Positions 15,836-26,091 of a stretch of DNA of 64,000 nt are shown piece after piece (position 1 is the stretch's first letter; the number at the start of each line of letters is the position of its first letter). Both the position numbers and the translations under genes were made by a program. The stretch lies in the NCBI RefSeq assembly GCF_014678725.1, contig NZ_CP061497.1, positions 1,690,001 to 1,754,000 on the forward strand. The letters run 5' to 3'. The notes beneath the pieces were generated by a model, which did no database searches, had not been told where the DNA came from, and saw nothing but the letters and a program-made list of their open reading frames with translations. The DNA is from Thermomonas sp. XSG (lineage in GTDB: Bacteria > Pseudomonadota > Gammaproteobacteria > Xanthomonadales > Xanthomonadaceae).

Positions 15836-18800
15836 CTATGCCTGCGCGTGCTCCCGCACCGCCGCCAGGAACGCGCGCAGCGACGCCGGCTTCACCGGCT
15901 TGGTCAGCACCCGGTAGCCGCGTGCACGCGCAGCCTGCTTGAGCGCGGCGCTGCCGTCGGCGGTCAGCAGCGCGCCCGGCACGTTGCCGCAGGCGGCGCG
16001 CAGCGCGTCCAGCGTGTCCAGCCCGTCCAGCCGGTCGTGCAGGTGGTAGTCCACCAGCAGCACCTCCGGCGCGTTGGCGACCTGCGCCAGCGCGGCGTCC
16101 ACGGTGTCGGCGCAGTGCACGCGCACGTTCCAGCGCTCCAGCAGGGCGCGCATGCCGGCAAGGATGTCGGGGTCGTTGTCCACGCACAGCACGCGCAGGC
16201 CGTCGAGGCCGGGGTCGGGGATCGGCGCGGCCACCGGCGCGGTGGCGACCACGGTGTCGCCGCGCGGCACGGTGATGGAGAACATCGAGCCGCGCCCGAC
16301 CGTGGAGCGCGCATCCAGCGCATGCCCCAGCAGGCGCGCGATGCGCTGGCAGATCGACAGGCCCAGCCCCATGCCGCGGCCGTCCCAGTCGAACGGCTGC
16401 TCGTAGCGGTGGAACTCTTCGTAGATCTGGCGCATGTGGTGGGCGGGGATGCCGGGACCGGTGTCCCAGACCTGCAGCGCCACCTGGTCGCCGCGCGAGC
16501 GCGCCGCCAGCACCACCCGCCCCTGCGGGGTGTAGCGCAGCGCGTTGGCGAGGAAGTTCTGCAGCACCCGGCGCAGCAGGCGCGGGTCGCTGCGCACCGC
16601 CAGTGGCGGTGCGTGCACGCGGATCTCGATGCCGCGCGCTGCCGCCATCGGCGCGGCCTGCGCCGCCAGCTCGCGCAGCAGCGCGCCGGCATCGAGGTCG
16701 CGGATGGCCGGCGTCAGCGCGCCGGCGTCCAGCCGCGACACGTCCAGCAGCCCGTCCAGCAGTTCCTCGGCGGCGCGCAGCGAGGCATCGACGCGTTCGG
16801 CCAGGTGGTGCTGCTGGCTGGCCTCGTCGGTCTCGCGCAGCGCGGACGCGAACAGCCGCGCTGCGTTCAGCGGCTGCAGTACGTCGTGGCTGATCGCGGC
16901 CAGGAAGCGTGCGCGCGACTCCTGCGCCGCCTCGGCCTCGCGGGTGCGCTCGGCCACGCGTTGTTCCAGCGTCTCGTTGATGTCGCGCAGTTCGCGCTGG
17001 GCGTGCACGTGTTCGGTCACGTCGGAATAGCTGGTGGCGTAGCCGCCGCCCGGCAGCGCCTGCCCGCGCAGCTCCACCACCGTGCCGTCGGGGCGCAGGC
17101 GCACGGTGACGTGCGGCGAGCCGGCGCGCATGTAGCCGAGGCGCTTGTCCACCTGCGCCTGCACGTCGCCGTCGTCGAGCACGCCCAGCTCGCCGCGCTC
17201 GATGTTGTAGCGGATCATGTCGGCGATCGGCCGGCCCACGTAGAGCATGCCGTCGGGGTAGTCGAACAGCCGCTGGTAGCTGCGGTTCCAGGCTACCAGC
17301 CGCATCTCGCGGTCGACCACGCTGACGCCCTGGTCGATGTTCTCCAGGGTGGTGGAGAGGATCTCGCGGTTGAATCGCAGCGCCTGTCCGGCTTCGTCCA
17401 GCACCGCCACCACTTCCGCCACTTCCATGCCGGAACCACGCAGCGCGCTGGTCAGCACCCGCCGCGCCGAGGCCGCGCCCAGCGCCGCGGCCAGCAGGCG
17501 CTCGGTGAATTGGATCCACTGGCGGTCGGCCTGCGCCGTGGGTGCCAGCTCGCGGCCGAGGCTCCTGGCCTGCTCCGCGAAGGCGCGCTGCGCGGTGCGC
17601 TCGCCGACGATGCGTTCGGCCAGCGAACGCAGTTCGCCTACCCGCACGCTGCCGCGCCAGTCGTCGCCGGCCAGGCTGCGCTGCTCGGCGTAGGGGTCTA
17701 GGAAGGGCGCCGCGCGCAGGCGCTCGTCCAGGCTGGGCCGCCAGCGCATCGAGGCCAGCAGCAGGCCGGTCACGTTCGCGAGCAGCGAGCACACCGTGCC
17801 ATGGGTGAGGGGATCCCAACCGGACAGTCCGAACAGCTGCTGCGGGCGCAGCCAGCCGATGCCGAACGGACCGGCCTCGACCCAGCCGGCATCCAGCCAG
17901 CCAGAGCGCGCCAGGGTGGGCAGCAGGAGGGTGTAGGCCCACACCACGAAGCCCGCCAGCAGCGCGGTCTCGGCGCCGCGTCGGCTGGCGCCGCGCCAGT
18001 ACAGCCCGCCGATCAGCGGCGGCGCGAACTGCGCCATCGCCGCGAACGCCATCAGTCCGTAGGCGGCGAGGTCGGTGTCGCTGGCGCTGGCGCGGTAATA
18101 GCCCCACGCCACCACCGCCAGCAGCACGATGGCGGCGCGGCGGATCCACAGCACGGTCGATGCCACGTTGTCGCCAACCAGGCCGGAGCGCAGCAGCAGC
18201 GGCATCGCCAGGTCGTTGCTGACCATCGTCGCCAGCGCCACGCTGGCCACGATCACCATGCCGGTGGCGGCGGAGAAACCGCCGACGTAGGCCAGCAGGG
18301 CCAGCGTGCTGTGGCCGTCGGCCTGCGGCAGCGCGAGCACGAAGCTGTCCACGGGCACCGCGCCATCGCTGCCGAAGCGGGCCACGCCGGCCACCGCGAT
18401 CGGCAGCACCATCAGGCTGATCGCGACCAGATAGGCGCCGAACATCCAGCGCGCGCGGCGGATGTCGGCGACGTCGGCGCATTCCACCACCGCCACGTGG
18501 AACTGGCGCGGCAGGCAGACGATGGCGGCGAACGCCAGCAGGGTCTGCGCGACGAAGCCGACCGGCGGCGCGCTGTCGACCAGCGCGCGGGTGGCCTCGG
18601 CCAGCGGAATCGCACGCGCGTCCAGCCAGAACAGTGCGAACACGCCGATCGCCACCAATGCCACCAGCTTGACCAGCGACTCCAGCGCCACCGCCAGCAT
18701 CAGCCCGGGGCGGTGCTCGGTGGCGTCCACCTGGCGGGTACCGAATAGGATCGCGAACAGTGCCATCAGCGCCGCCACGTACAGCGCCGGATCCCCCCAC

Positions 18801-19264
18801 ACCGAGGTCTGCGCGCTGCGCCCGCCCAGCACGTCCAGGCTGATCGCCACCGCCTTGAACTGCAGCGCCAGGTACGGCACCGCCGCGATCAGTGCGATCA
18901 CCGCCACCAGCGCCGCCACCTGCTGCGAGCGGCCGTAGCGGGCGCCAAGGAAGTCGGCGATCGACACCGTGCTCTGCGACTGCGCGATCAGCGCCATCCG
19001 TTCGAGGATGCGCCAGCCGAACAGCAGGAACAGCAGCGGGCCGAGGTAGATCGGCAGGTAGCCCAGGCCCTGCCGCGCGGCGGTGCCGACCGCGCCGTAG
19101 AACGTCCACGACGAGCAGTACACCGCCAGCGCCAGGCTGTAGACCAGCGGGCGCAGCCAGTTGCTGCGCGGATACAGCGGATGGCGGTCGCCCAGCCAGG
19201 CCACGCCGAACAGCAGCGCGGCATAGCCCACCGATACCAGCAGCAGCGCCCAGCCCGGCAGCAT
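15836..19264 (-). CDS. crbS: Hybrid sensor kinase with solute-symporter domain (CrbS/MxtR-like)
   Basis: This 1142-residue protein joins a sodium:solute symporter-type membrane region (about 13 spans, residues 1-~490), a PAS domain (~590-700, LENIDQGVSVVDREMRLVAWNRS region), a histidine kinase core with phosphorylated His793 (AAISHDVLQPLNAARLF), an ATPase domain ending in GMGLGLSICQRIA, and a C-terminal receiver with Asp1072 (VLLVDYHLHD). This is the layout of CrbS, which senses growth state or acetate and controls acs through CrbR. It converges on crbR with 171 bases between the stops, and follows the HD-GYP gene after 13 bases on the same strand. Confidence 0.93.
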   Translation of the reverse strand: MLPGWALLLVSVGYAALLFGVAWLGDRHPLYPRSNWLRPLVYSLALAVYCSSWTFYGAVGTAARQGLGYLPIYLGPLLFLLFGWRILERMALIAQSQSTVSIADFLGARYGRSQQVAALVAVIALIAAVPYLALQFKAVAISLDVLGGRSAQTSVWGDPALYVAALMALFAILFGTRQVDATEHRPGLMLAVALESLVKLVALVAIGVFALFWLDARAIPLAEATRALVDSAPPVGFVAQTLLAFAAIVCLPRQFHVAVVECADVADIRRARWMFGAYLVAISLMVLPIAVAGVARFGSDGAVPVDSFVLALPQADGHSTLALLAYVGGFSAATGMVIVASVALATMVSNDLAMPLLLRSGLVGDNVASTVLWIRRAAIVLLAVVAWGYYRASASDTDLAAYGLMAFAAMAQFAPPLIGGLYWRGASRRGAETALLAGFVVWAYTLLLPTLARSGWLDAGWVEAGPFGIGWLRPQQLFGLSGWDPLTHGTVCSLLANVTGLLLASMRWRPSLDERLRAAPFLDPYAEQRSLAGDDWRGSVRVGELRSLAERIVGERTAQRAFAEQARSLGRELAPTAQADRQWIQFTERLLAAALGAASARRVLTSALRGSGMEVAEVVAVLDEAGQALRFNREILSTTLENIDQGVSVVDREMRLVAWNRSYQRLFDYPDGMLYVGRPIADMIRYNIERGELGVLDDGDVQAQVDKRLGYMRAGSPHVTVRLRPDGTVVELRGQALPGGGYATSYSDVTEHVHAQRELRDINETLEQRVAERTREAEAAQESRARFLAAISHDVLQPLNAARLFASALRETDEASQQHHLAERVDASLRAAEELLDGLLDVSRLDAGALTPAIRDLDAGALLRELAAQAAPMAAARGIEIRVHAPPLAVRSDPRLLRRVLQNFLANALRYTPQGRVVLAARSRGDQVALQVWDTGPGIPAHHMRQIYEEFHRYEQPFDWDGRGMGLGLSICQRIARLLGHALDARSTVGRGSMFSITVPRGDTVVATAPVAAPIPDPGLDGLRVLCVDNDPDILAGMRALLERWNVRVHCADTVDAALAQVANAPEVLLVDYHLHDRLDGLDTLDALRAACGNVPGALLTADGSAALKQAARARGYRVLTKPVKPASLRAFLAAVREHAQA

Positions 19265-19277
19265 CCCCGCGCGCGCC

Positions 19278-20378
19278 TCAGGCCGTCCCGGGCTGGTGGA
19301 AGCGGGCGTGGATGGCGCGCCAGTCGTCGAAGCAGCGCTCGGCCATCGCCACGCACTGCGGGTCGAACTGGCTGCCGCTGTGTTCGCGCAGGTAGGCCAG
19401 CCCTTCGTCCAGCGTCCACGCGCGCTTGTACGGGCGTGGATTGGTCAGGGCATCGAACACGTCCGCCACCGCCACGATCCGGCCGGCCAGCGGGATCGCG
19501 TCGCCGGCCAGGCCGTTCGGATAGCCCAAGCCGTCCCAGCGCTCGTGGTGGCAGGCGATGACGTCGAGCAGCAGCTGTGCGTAGTGCTCGTTGGCCAGCC
19601 CGAACTCGCGCATCATCGCCTCGATCATCTCGCTGCCCTTCTGCACGTGCGATTTGGCGATCTCGTACTCCTCCGGGTCGAGTTTTCCCGGTTTCAGCAG
19701 GATGCGGTCGGGCACTGCGATCTTGCCGATGTCGTGCAGGCCGGCGAACTGGAACAGGAATTCGATGTCCTCGTCGCTGTGGCCCATGTCCTGCGGCAGT
19801 GCCCTTGCGATCGAGCGGGTGTAGTGGGCGACGCGGTTCAGGTGGCCCGCGGTTTCCGCGTCGCGGTGGCGGCCCAGCTCGCGCGCCAGCGCCATCGCGC
19901 TGCGCAGGGCGCGGGTGGCGGAGAAGGCATGCGACACCAGCGTGCCGATCAGCTGGGCGTAGGCATCCAGCTCCAGGGTCACGTCCTCGCGGAAGTGCCC
20001 GGGCTCGCGCGAGTCGAAGAACAGGAAGCCCAGCAGTTCGCCCCGCGCATACAGCGGGCAGGTGTAGCTGGAGCGGTAGCCGGCGGCAAGGATCCGCCGC
20101 GTGTGCTCGCTGGGAGAGTCGGCCAGCGTCGCCATGTCGTCGATGATCCGGCTGTGCCCGCTCTCGTGCAGCTGCCGCAGCGACGGCACTTCCGCCAGCG
20201 GCGCCTGGTAGCGCTCCAGCGGCACCTGCTCGTCGGAGCTGTGGATGAAGGTGCTGAGCTGGCCGCTGTCGGCGTTGTACAGGGCGATGCCGATGCGGCC
20301 AACGTTGCCGACATGGGTCTGGATCTGTGCGTGGATATCCGCGATCTTCCTGCCCAGCGTGTCGTGCTGCTGCATCAT
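19278..20378 (-). CDS. GAF-HD-GYP protein, probable cyclic-di-GMP phosphodiesterase
   Basis: The 366-residue product has an N-terminal GAF-like sensor domain (~10-150, GIALYNADSGQLSTF... LLGFLFFDSREPGHF) and a C-terminal HD-GYP domain (~170-360). Key residues are visible: HLNRVAHYT, GLHDIGKIAVPD with the HD pair, HVQKG, and HHERWDGLGYPNGLAG with the GYP triplet. These domains break down cyclic di-GMP and so affect motility, biofilm and virulence in xanthomonads. Two conserved serines of the usual DGSGYP motif are replaced by leucine at one position here (GLGYP); the catalytic HD pair is intact. It lies in front of crbS in the same direction, so it may be co-expressed. Confidence 0.9.
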   Translation of the reverse strand: MMQQHDTLGRKIADIHAQIQTHVGNVGRIGIALYNADSGQLSTFIHSSDEQVPLERYQAPLAEVPSLRQLHESGHSRIIDDMATLADSPSEHTRRILAAGYRSSYTCPLYARGELLGFLFFDSREPGHFREDVTLELDAYAQLIGTLVSHAFSATRALRSAMALARELGRHRDAETAGHLNRVAHYTRSIARALPQDMGHSDEDIEFLFQFAGLHDIGKIAVPDRILLKPGKLDPEEYEIAKSHVQKGSEMIEAMMREFGLANEHYAQLLLDVIACHHERWDGLGYPNGLAGDAIPLAGRIVAVADVFDALTNPRPYKRAWTLDEGLAYLREHSGSQFDPQCVAMAERCFDDWRAIHARFHQPGTA

Positions 20379-20418
20379 CCGTCCTTTCCCGGGCGGCCGC
20401 GCGCGACGCGGCGGTTGC

Positions 20419-21198
20419 TCAGAAACCGTAACGCAAAAAGCCGCCGTCGACAGCGATGCACTCGCCGGTGACGTAGCCGGAGGCGGGGAGGCACAGGAAG
20501 GCGACCGCCGCCGCCACTTCCTCCGGCTCGCCCACGCGGCCCATCGGCGTGCGCAGCAGCACTTCGTCCAGGTAGTCCGGATCGGCCAGCTTGCCGCTGG
20601 TGCGGCGGGTGCGGATGTACCACGGCGCCACCGCGTTCACCCGGATGCCGTCCTCGGCCCATTCCACCGCCAGATTCTTCGTCATCTGATGCAGTGCCGC
20701 CTTGCTCATGCCGTAGGGCGCGCCGCTGCGCACGTGGGTGAGGCCGGACACGCTGCCGATGTTCACGATGCTCGATGCCGCGTGTTTCGACAGCAGCGGG
20801 TGCGCCAGCCGGCACAGCTCGAAGGCGGAGAACAGGTTGGTTTCGAAGATCCCGCGCCACTGGTCCTCGCCGTAGTCCAGCGTCGGCCGGGTCAGGTTGC
20901 CGCCGGCGTTGTTGACGAGCAGGTGCAGGCCGCCCTGGTCGTTGGCCCAGTCGATGATCTCGGCGCGCTGTTCGTCGTCGGTGACGTCGGCCGGCAGCGC
21001 CAGCACCGCGTCCTCGGGGCCGGGGAATTCTTCCTCCAGCTCCACGCGCGCCTGCTCCAGCAGGCCGGCGTCGCGGGCCACCATCAGCACCTGCGCGCCG
21101 AAACCGAGCAGTTCGCGGCAGATCGCCAAGCCAATGCCGGCGCTGGCACCGGTCACCAGCGCGCGTTGTCCCGACAGGCTCCAGCGGGGCGAATGCAT
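20419..21198 (-). CDS. SDR-family oxidoreductase (tropinone reductase-like)
   Basis: The 259-residue product is a classical short-chain dehydrogenase: cofactor motif TGASAGIG near residue 17, DVTDD near 72, NNAGG near 95, catalytic Ser in NIGSVSG and YxxxK in YGMSK, and the C-terminal [13 protein letters not shown]. Overall it resembles tropinone-reductase-like SDRs, which usually prefer NADPH. The natural substrate cannot be inferred. It is 40 bases before the HD-GYP gene on the same strand and divergent from the small lipoprotein gene, with 60 bases between them. Confidence 0.9.
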   Translation of the reverse strand: MHSPRWSLSGQRALVTGASAGIGLAICRELLGFGAQVLMVARDAGLLEQARVELEEEFPGPEDAVLALPADVTDDEQRAEIIDWANDQGGLHLLVNNAGGNLTRPTLDYGEDQWRGIFETNLFSAFELCRLAHPLLSKHAASSIVNIGSVSGLTHVRSGAPYGMSKAALHQMTKNLAVEWAEDGIRVNAVAPWYIRTRRTSGKLADPDYLDEVLLRTPMGRVGEPEEVAAAVAFLCLPASGYVTGECIAVDGGFLRYGF

Positions 21199-21258
21199 GC
21201 GCGTCTCCGAAAGGATGTCCGGCGTAGGATAAGCGCAAGCCCGCCGCCGGAGACCGCC

Positions 21259-21474
21259 ATGCGCCGCGTCCTGCCGATGTCGTTATGCGTTGCCTGCCTG
21301 CTGGCGGCCTGCACGCCTTCGCCGCCGGATCCAGAACAGCGGCCGGAGCCGCAGGTGAAGCCGGCGATCACCGCCAATGCCGATGCCTACAAGGATGCCG
21401 CGCGCGATGCGGCGGCAAGGACGCAGGCGCAGGCCGCGCAGCAGGCGCGCGCGGCGGGTGAAGCGGCGCGGTAG
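21259..21474 (+). CDS. Small lipoprotein
   Basis: The 71-residue product has a short signal peptide with a good lipobox (LLAAC, cysteine at residue 19), a proline-rich linker and an alanine/glutamine-rich end that looks helical. Start ATG 21259 follows a gccggagac stretch. It fits the many small xanthomonad lipoproteins without known role and is probably anchored in the outer membrane. Confidence 0.7.
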   Translation: MRRVLPMSLCVACLLAACTPSPPDPEQRPEPQVKPAITANADAYKDAARDAAARTQAQAAQQARAAGEAAR

Positions 21475-21516
21475 CCGTGTTGCGGGGCGACCGGGCTGCC
21501 CCAGTCGCCGCATGCC

Positions 21517-23409
21517 TCACATCGGCTCGCAGAAGCAGTAGGCCAGCGCCTTCACCCGCGCCTGCCCGCGCTTGTCCAGCGCGTCCTGCACGAAGCGCAG
21601 CGGCGCCTGTTCATGGGCGCGGGTGGCCAGCAGCAGCTCGCCCAGCCCGGTGCCGCGCAGCAGGCCCAGCCCGACGCGGCTCTGCATCAGTTCGGACAGC
21701 ATCTGCGACAGCGGCACCGTGCGTTCCTCCACGTACACGGTCTGCCAGCGGTCCGGCTTGCCCAGCTTGGCGCGCGCGGCGGCATCGGCCACCGCTTCGC
21801 CCAGCCCGCCCAGCGCGTCCACCAGCCCGCGCTGCTGCGCCTGTGCGCCGCTCCACACGCGGCCTTGCGCCACCGCGTCGATCTGCTCCACGGGCTTGCC
21901 GCGGGCCTTGGCCACCTTGCCGGTGAAGTCGCGGTAGCCCTTCTCGATCACCGCCTGCACGGTGGTGGCCACGCCCGGGTCCAGCGGACGGGTGATGTCG
22001 AACGCGCCTGCATACTTCGCGGTGGCGACGCCGTCGGTGTGCACGCCCAGCTTGCCGAGGGTGCGGTCGACGGTGGGGAACAGGCCGAAGATGCCGATCG
22101 AGCCGGTGATGGTCGAGGCATCGGCATAGATGCGGTCGGCATTCATGCTGATCCAGTAGCCGCCGGACGCGGCGACGTCGCCCATCGACACCACCACCGG
22201 CTTGCCGGCGGCCTTGAGCGCCTCGACCTCGCGGCGGATCTGCTCGGACGCGAACACCTCGCCGCCGGGCGAATTCACCCGCAGCACCACCGCCTTCACG
22301 TCGTCGTCGTCGCGCGCCTCGCGCAGCAGTGCCGAGGTGGATTCGCCGCCGACCTTGCCCGGCGGCAGCTCGCCGCCGGCGATCTCGCCCTCGGCCACCA
22401 CCACCGCCACCTGCGGACGGGTGTCGGCCTGCGGCAGGGTGCCGTCCAGGTGCTGCAGGTACGTGGCCAGCGCCACTTGGCGGAAGCCGCCGTCCGCATT
22501 GTCGTCGGCCACGCCGCGCTGGGCGAGCAGGTCGGCGACCTCTTCGCGGGTCTTCAGCGCGGTCACCAGTTTCTGCCGCTGCGCCAGCTGGGCCAGGTCG
22601 CCATTGGCCGCCGCCACCTGCTCGGGCAGGGTGTTGGCATAACCCTCCAGGACGGTGGGATCGAGCCCGCGCGCCTTGCCGATGTCGGCCAGCAGGCGCT
22701 TCCACAGGTCGCCCATCCAGAACAGGTCGGCTTCCTTCGATGCGGGCGAGGCGGCATCGAGGATGTAGGGCTCGGCGGCGGACTTGTATTCGCCGACCTT
22801 GAACAGGTGCATGTCCACGCCGAGCTTGTCCTGCAGCGCCTCGCGGTAGTACTGCCGGTACGAGGCCAGCCCGTCCAGCATCACCCCGCCGGGCGACATC
22901 GGGTCGAGGTAGATCTCGCTGGCCTGTGCCGCCAGCAGGTACTGGCCCTGGCCGTAGGCGTCGCCATAGGCGATCACCTGCTTGCCGGCGGCGCGGACCG
23001 CGGCCAGCTTGGCCGCCACTTCGCGCAGCGAGGCGAAGCCGCTGGGCTGCAGGTCGTCCAGGTACAGGGCCACGCGCTCGATGCGCTTGTCGGTGCGGGC
23101 GGCATCCAGCGCGCGCAGGACGTCGCGCAGGCGCACTTCACGGCAGTCGCCGCTGCGGGTGGCGCGGGCCAGGTTGCGGCTGAACGGATCGCAGCTGTAC
23201 TGCTCCACCAGCCGGCCTTCGGGCGCGAACACCAGGGTGGCGCGCGGTTCCAGCGGCGCCAGCTTGCCGCCCCCGAACATCGCCACCAGCACGATCGCCA
23301 GCACCAGCAGGAACAGCAGGTTGAAGACCAGCCGGCGGCTGAAATTGACGGCGTCCCACAGGCCGACGGCCAGGCGGACGATGGGGCCGCGGCGGCGCGG
23401 TTCGTTCAT
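21517..23409 (-). CDS. sppA: Signal peptide peptidase SppA (67-kDa type)
   Basis: The 630-residue inner-membrane protease degrades cleaved signal peptides. An N-terminal span (LLFLLVLAIVLVAMF) is followed by two tandem ClpP-fold domains, as in the long E. coli-type SppA (618). The catalytic dyad is visible: Lys209 in VGEYKSAAEP, the same number as in E. coli, and Ser415 in GDVAASGGYW. Other segments such as YGQGQYLLAAQASEIYLDP and VLRVNSPGG also fit. It is followed on the same strand, after 73 bases upstream, by the MATE gene. Confidence 0.96.
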   Translation of the reverse strand: MNEPRRRGPIVRLAVGLWDAVNFSRRLVFNLLFLLVLAIVLVAMFGGGKLAPLEPRATLVFAPEGRLVEQYSCDPFSRNLARATRSGDCREVRLRDVLRALDAARTDKRIERVALYLDDLQPSGFASLREVAAKLAAVRAAGKQVIAYGDAYGQGQYLLAAQASEIYLDPMSPGGVMLDGLASYRQYYREALQDKLGVDMHLFKVGEYKSAAEPYILDAASPASKEADLFWMGDLWKRLLADIGKARGLDPTVLEGYANTLPEQVAAANGDLAQLAQRQKLVTALKTREEVADLLAQRGVADDNADGGFRQVALATYLQHLDGTLPQADTRPQVAVVVAEGEIAGGELPPGKVGGESTSALLREARDDDDVKAVVLRVNSPGGEVFASEQIRREVEALKAAGKPVVVSMGDVAASGGYWISMNADRIYADASTITGSIGIFGLFPTVDRTLGKLGVHTDGVATAKYAGAFDITRPLDPGVATTVQAVIEKGYRDFTGKVAKARGKPVEQIDAVAQGRVWSGAQAQQRGLVDALGGLGEAVADAAARAKLGKPDRWQTVYVEERTVPLSQMLSELMQSRVGLGLLRGTGLGELLLATRAHEQAPLRFVQDALDKRGQARVKALAYCFCEPM

Positions 23410-23482
23410 TGCAGTGCTCCGGGAAATGCGGGCCGCGCAGCGGCGGCCAGTGTGGGAATGCTAGCCGAGCGGCGTGACGGGC

Positions 23483-24862
23483 TCATGCGCAATCCGTCAT
23501 GGTGACCGATGGCGCCGGCATGGGCAGGCGCGCGCTGCTGCGCAGGAAACGCCGGCACAGCAGCACCGCCGCCACCAGCAGGCCCGCGGTCAGGCCCAGC
23601 CACATCCCGCGCGGCCCCCAGCCCAGCCACAGGCCCAGCCCGGCGCCGACCGGCATGCCGATGCCCCAGTAGGCCAGCGCCGCCATCCACATCGGCACGC
23701 GGGTGTCGTTGAGGCCGCGCAGCGCGCCGGCCGACACCACCTGCACGCCGTCCGGCAGCTGGAACAGCGCCGCGTACAGCAGCAGGCTGCCGCCCAGCGC
23801 GATCACCGCCGGGTCCGCGCTGTAAAGCGCCGCGATGGCGTCGTGGCCGGCCAGCATCAGCAGCGCCGAGCAAACCTGGGTGCACAGCGCCAGCGCCAGC
23901 CCGGCGAAGGCGGCGCTGCGCACGCCGTCGCGGTCGCCGCGGCCCAGCGCGTGGCCCACCCGCACGGTGGTGGCCTCGGCGATGCCGAATGGCAGCATGA
24001 AGCACAGCGTGGCCACGTTCAGCGCTACCTGGTGGGCGGCCGCCGGCACCTCGCCCAGGCGCCCGATCAGCAGCGCGGTGGCGGCGAACAGCCCGCCCTC
24101 CATGGTCACGGTGACGCCGATCGGCAGGCCGTTGAGCAGCAGTTCGCGCTGCGCAGGCCAGCGTGGCCATTCGAAGTGCGCGAACAGCTGCAGGTCGGCG
24201 AAGCGAGGGCTGCGCCACAGGTACAGCGCGAACCCCAGCGCCTGCACCCAGAACATCAGCGTGGTGGCGATGCCGATGCCGGCCGCGCCCAGCTCCGGCA
24301 GGCCCAGCAGGCCGTTGGTCAGCACGTAGGCGGTTGGCGCCAGCAGGCACAGCCCGCCGAAGCCCAGCAGCATGGTCGGCAGCGACCAGTGCAGGCCGTC
24401 GCTGAGGTAGCGCATCGACAGATACAGGGTGAACGCCGGGATGCCCCAGCGCACCGCGTGCAGGAAGTCGACCACGCCGGGCACGATGTCGGGCGCGATG
24501 CCCATCGGCCGCAGCAGCAGCGGCAGCGCCGACAACAGCCCCAGCAGCACGATGCCCAGGCACAGCGCCAGCCACAGCGCCTGCCGGAACAGCGGACCGA
24601 TCGCCGCGCGGCGGCCGCCACCGTCCAGTTGCGAGACCGCCGGCGGCAGCGCCATCAGCGTGCCCATCGGCGCCAGCATCGGCAGCCACAGCAGCGCCGA
24701 GCCCACCGACACCGCGGCCAGAGTGGCGGTGCCGTGGTGGCCGGCAACCATCGCATCGACGAAGCCGACCAGCCCGTGCGACAGGTGCCCGGCCGCCAGC
24801 GGCGCGGCCAGACGGGCGGTGCGACCCGCGTCGGTGCGCAGGCGGGAAAGGAAGGTGGGCAT
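23483..24862 (-). CDS. MATE-family multidrug efflux transporter (NorM-like)
   Basis: The 459-residue product has about 12 hydrophobic segments in two repeats. The N-terminus carries LAAPLAAGHLSHGLVGFVDAMVAGHHG and the second half GGLFAATALLIGRLGEVPAAAHQVALN, both characteristic of MATE transporters of the NorM branch, which export cationic drugs in exchange for sodium or protons. Length is normal. The gene stands between sppA and the divergent DUF3667 gene. Confidence 0.9.
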   Translation of the reverse strand: MPTFLSRLRTDAGRTARLAAPLAAGHLSHGLVGFVDAMVAGHHGTATLAAVSVGSALLWLPMLAPMGTLMALPPAVSQLDGGGRRAAIGPLFRQALWLALCLGIVLLGLLSALPLLLRPMGIAPDIVPGVVDFLHAVRWGIPAFTLYLSMRYLSDGLHWSLPTMLLGFGGLCLLAPTAYVLTNGLLGLPELGAAGIGIATTLMFWVQALGFALYLWRSPRFADLQLFAHFEWPRWPAQRELLLNGLPIGVTVTMEGGLFAATALLIGRLGEVPAAAHQVALNVATLCFMLPFGIAEATTVRVGHALGRGDRDGVRSAAFAGLALALCTQVCSALLMLAGHDAIAALYSADPAVIALGGSLLLYAALFQLPDGVQVVSAGALRGLNDTRVPMWMAALAYWGIGMPVGAGLGLWLGWGPRGMWLGLTAGLLVAAVLLCRRFLRSSARLPMPAPSVTMTDCA

Positions 24863-24927
24863 GGGTGGTACCGGGAGGCAGGGGCGCGCGCTGGCGCCGG
24901 CGCCGCGCGGCCTGTCATTCTACCGGG

Positions 24928-26091
24928 ATGAGCCAGCCGCCCGTTCGCGAACCCGACCCCCAGCCCGCGCCGGAGGCCCACTGCCGCAACTGCGGCGTGG
25001 CCCTGCACGGTCCCCATTGCCACGCCTGCGGGCAGCCGGTGAAGGGGCTGGTGCGGCCGCTCGGCAACCTGTTCGGCGACGTGCTGGACAGCGTGTTCGA
25101 CCTCGATACCCGCGTGTTCCGCACACTGCCGCCGTTGTTCGCCAAACCGGGGTTCCTGACCCGCGAATACTTCGCCGGCCGGCAGATCCGCTATGTCACC
25201 CCGTTTCGGCTGTTCTTCTTCCTGACCGTGCTGACGTTCTTCGTGGCGCAGCTGGCTCTGGACGGCCCTTCCATCAACTTCGGCGATGGTGACGCCATTG
25301 CCCGCGCCACCACCGTGGCCGAAGTGGAGAAGGCGCGCGACGCCAAGCTGGCGGAACTGGCGAAGGTGAAGCAGGGAATGGCCGGCACGGCGGCGGCCAC
25401 CGGCATCCCCGGCGTAGAGGCGGGCGAGCAGGCGGTTCGTGAAGTTGCCGCCGAGCGCATCGCCGCGCTGCAGAAGGCACAGGCCGCCGGAGTGCCGCCG
25501 CCGGCAGCGGACAGCGGTGGGGAAAACACCCTGAATGTGCGCTTCAACGACAAGGCCTGGGACGAGAAGAAGAACCCGCTCGACACCTGGCTGCCCGGCT
25601 TCGCCGATCGCTGGCTCAATGCGCAGGTGGCGCGCGCCAGCAACAACATCGCCCGTCTCCGGCAGGACCCGTCGGCGTTCAAGGACGCGGCGCTGGGGGC
25701 GGTGCCGACCACGCTGTTCGTGCTGGTGCCGATCTTCGCGCTGATGCTGAAGCTGGCCTACTTCTTCAAGCGCCGGCTGTACATGGAGCACCTGGTGGTG
25801 GCGCTGCACAGCCACGCCTTCCTGTCCCTGAATCTGCTGCTGGTGCTGCTGGTGCGCGCGCTGGCGCTATGGCTGGCGCCGGGCGAAGGCACGCTGCCCA
25901 CGCTGTTCGGCTGGGTGGAAGGGCTGCTGCTGGCGTGGATGCCGATCTACCTGCTGCTGATGCAGAAGCGCGTGTACGCGCAGGGCTGGCCGATGACCGC
26001 ACTGAAGTACTTCGTGCTGGGCACCTGCTACTCGGTGCTGCTGAGCTTCGCGGTGGTGGCCAGCATGGCGATCGGGCTGGTGGCGATGTGA
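24928..26091 (+). CDS. DUF3667 zinc-ribbon membrane protein
   Basis: The 387-residue product opens with a zinc ribbon (HCRNCGVALHGPHCHACGQ, residues ~16-34) and the DUF3667 block TREYFAGRQIRYVTPFRLFFFLTVLTFF around residue 85-110. Then comes an alanine/lysine-rich soluble insert and three or four hydrophobic segments in the last 150 residues. The role of this family is unknown. Start ATG 24928 is the first plausible start after the divergent MATE gene. Its stop TGA overlaps the GTG start of the next gene, so they form a two-gene operon. Confidence 0.86.
   Translation: MSQPPVREPDPQPAPEAHCRNCGVALHGPHCHACGQPVKGLVRPLGNLFGDVLDSVFDLDTRVFRTLPPLFAKPGFLTREYFAGRQIRYVTPFRLFFFLTVLTFFVAQLALDGPSINFGDGDAIARATTVAEVEKARDAKLAELAKVKQGMAGTAAATGIPGVEAGEQAVREVAAERIAALQKAQAAGVPPPAADSGGENTLNVRFNDKAWDEKKNPLDTWLPGFADRWLNAQVARASNNIARLRQDPSAFKDAALGAVPTTLFVLVPIFALMLKLAYFFKRRLYMEHLVVALHSHAFLSLNLLLVLLVRALALWLAPGEGTLPTLFGWVEGLLLAWMPIYLLLMQKRVYAQGWPMTALKYFVLGTCYSVLLSFAVVASMAIGLVAM

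Noticed and set aside
15534..19109. Very long (1191-codon) alternative frame on the minus strand inside crbS
   Set aside because: Its translation is a Arg/Ala/Gly-rich shadow; the crbS frame carries all kinase motifs.
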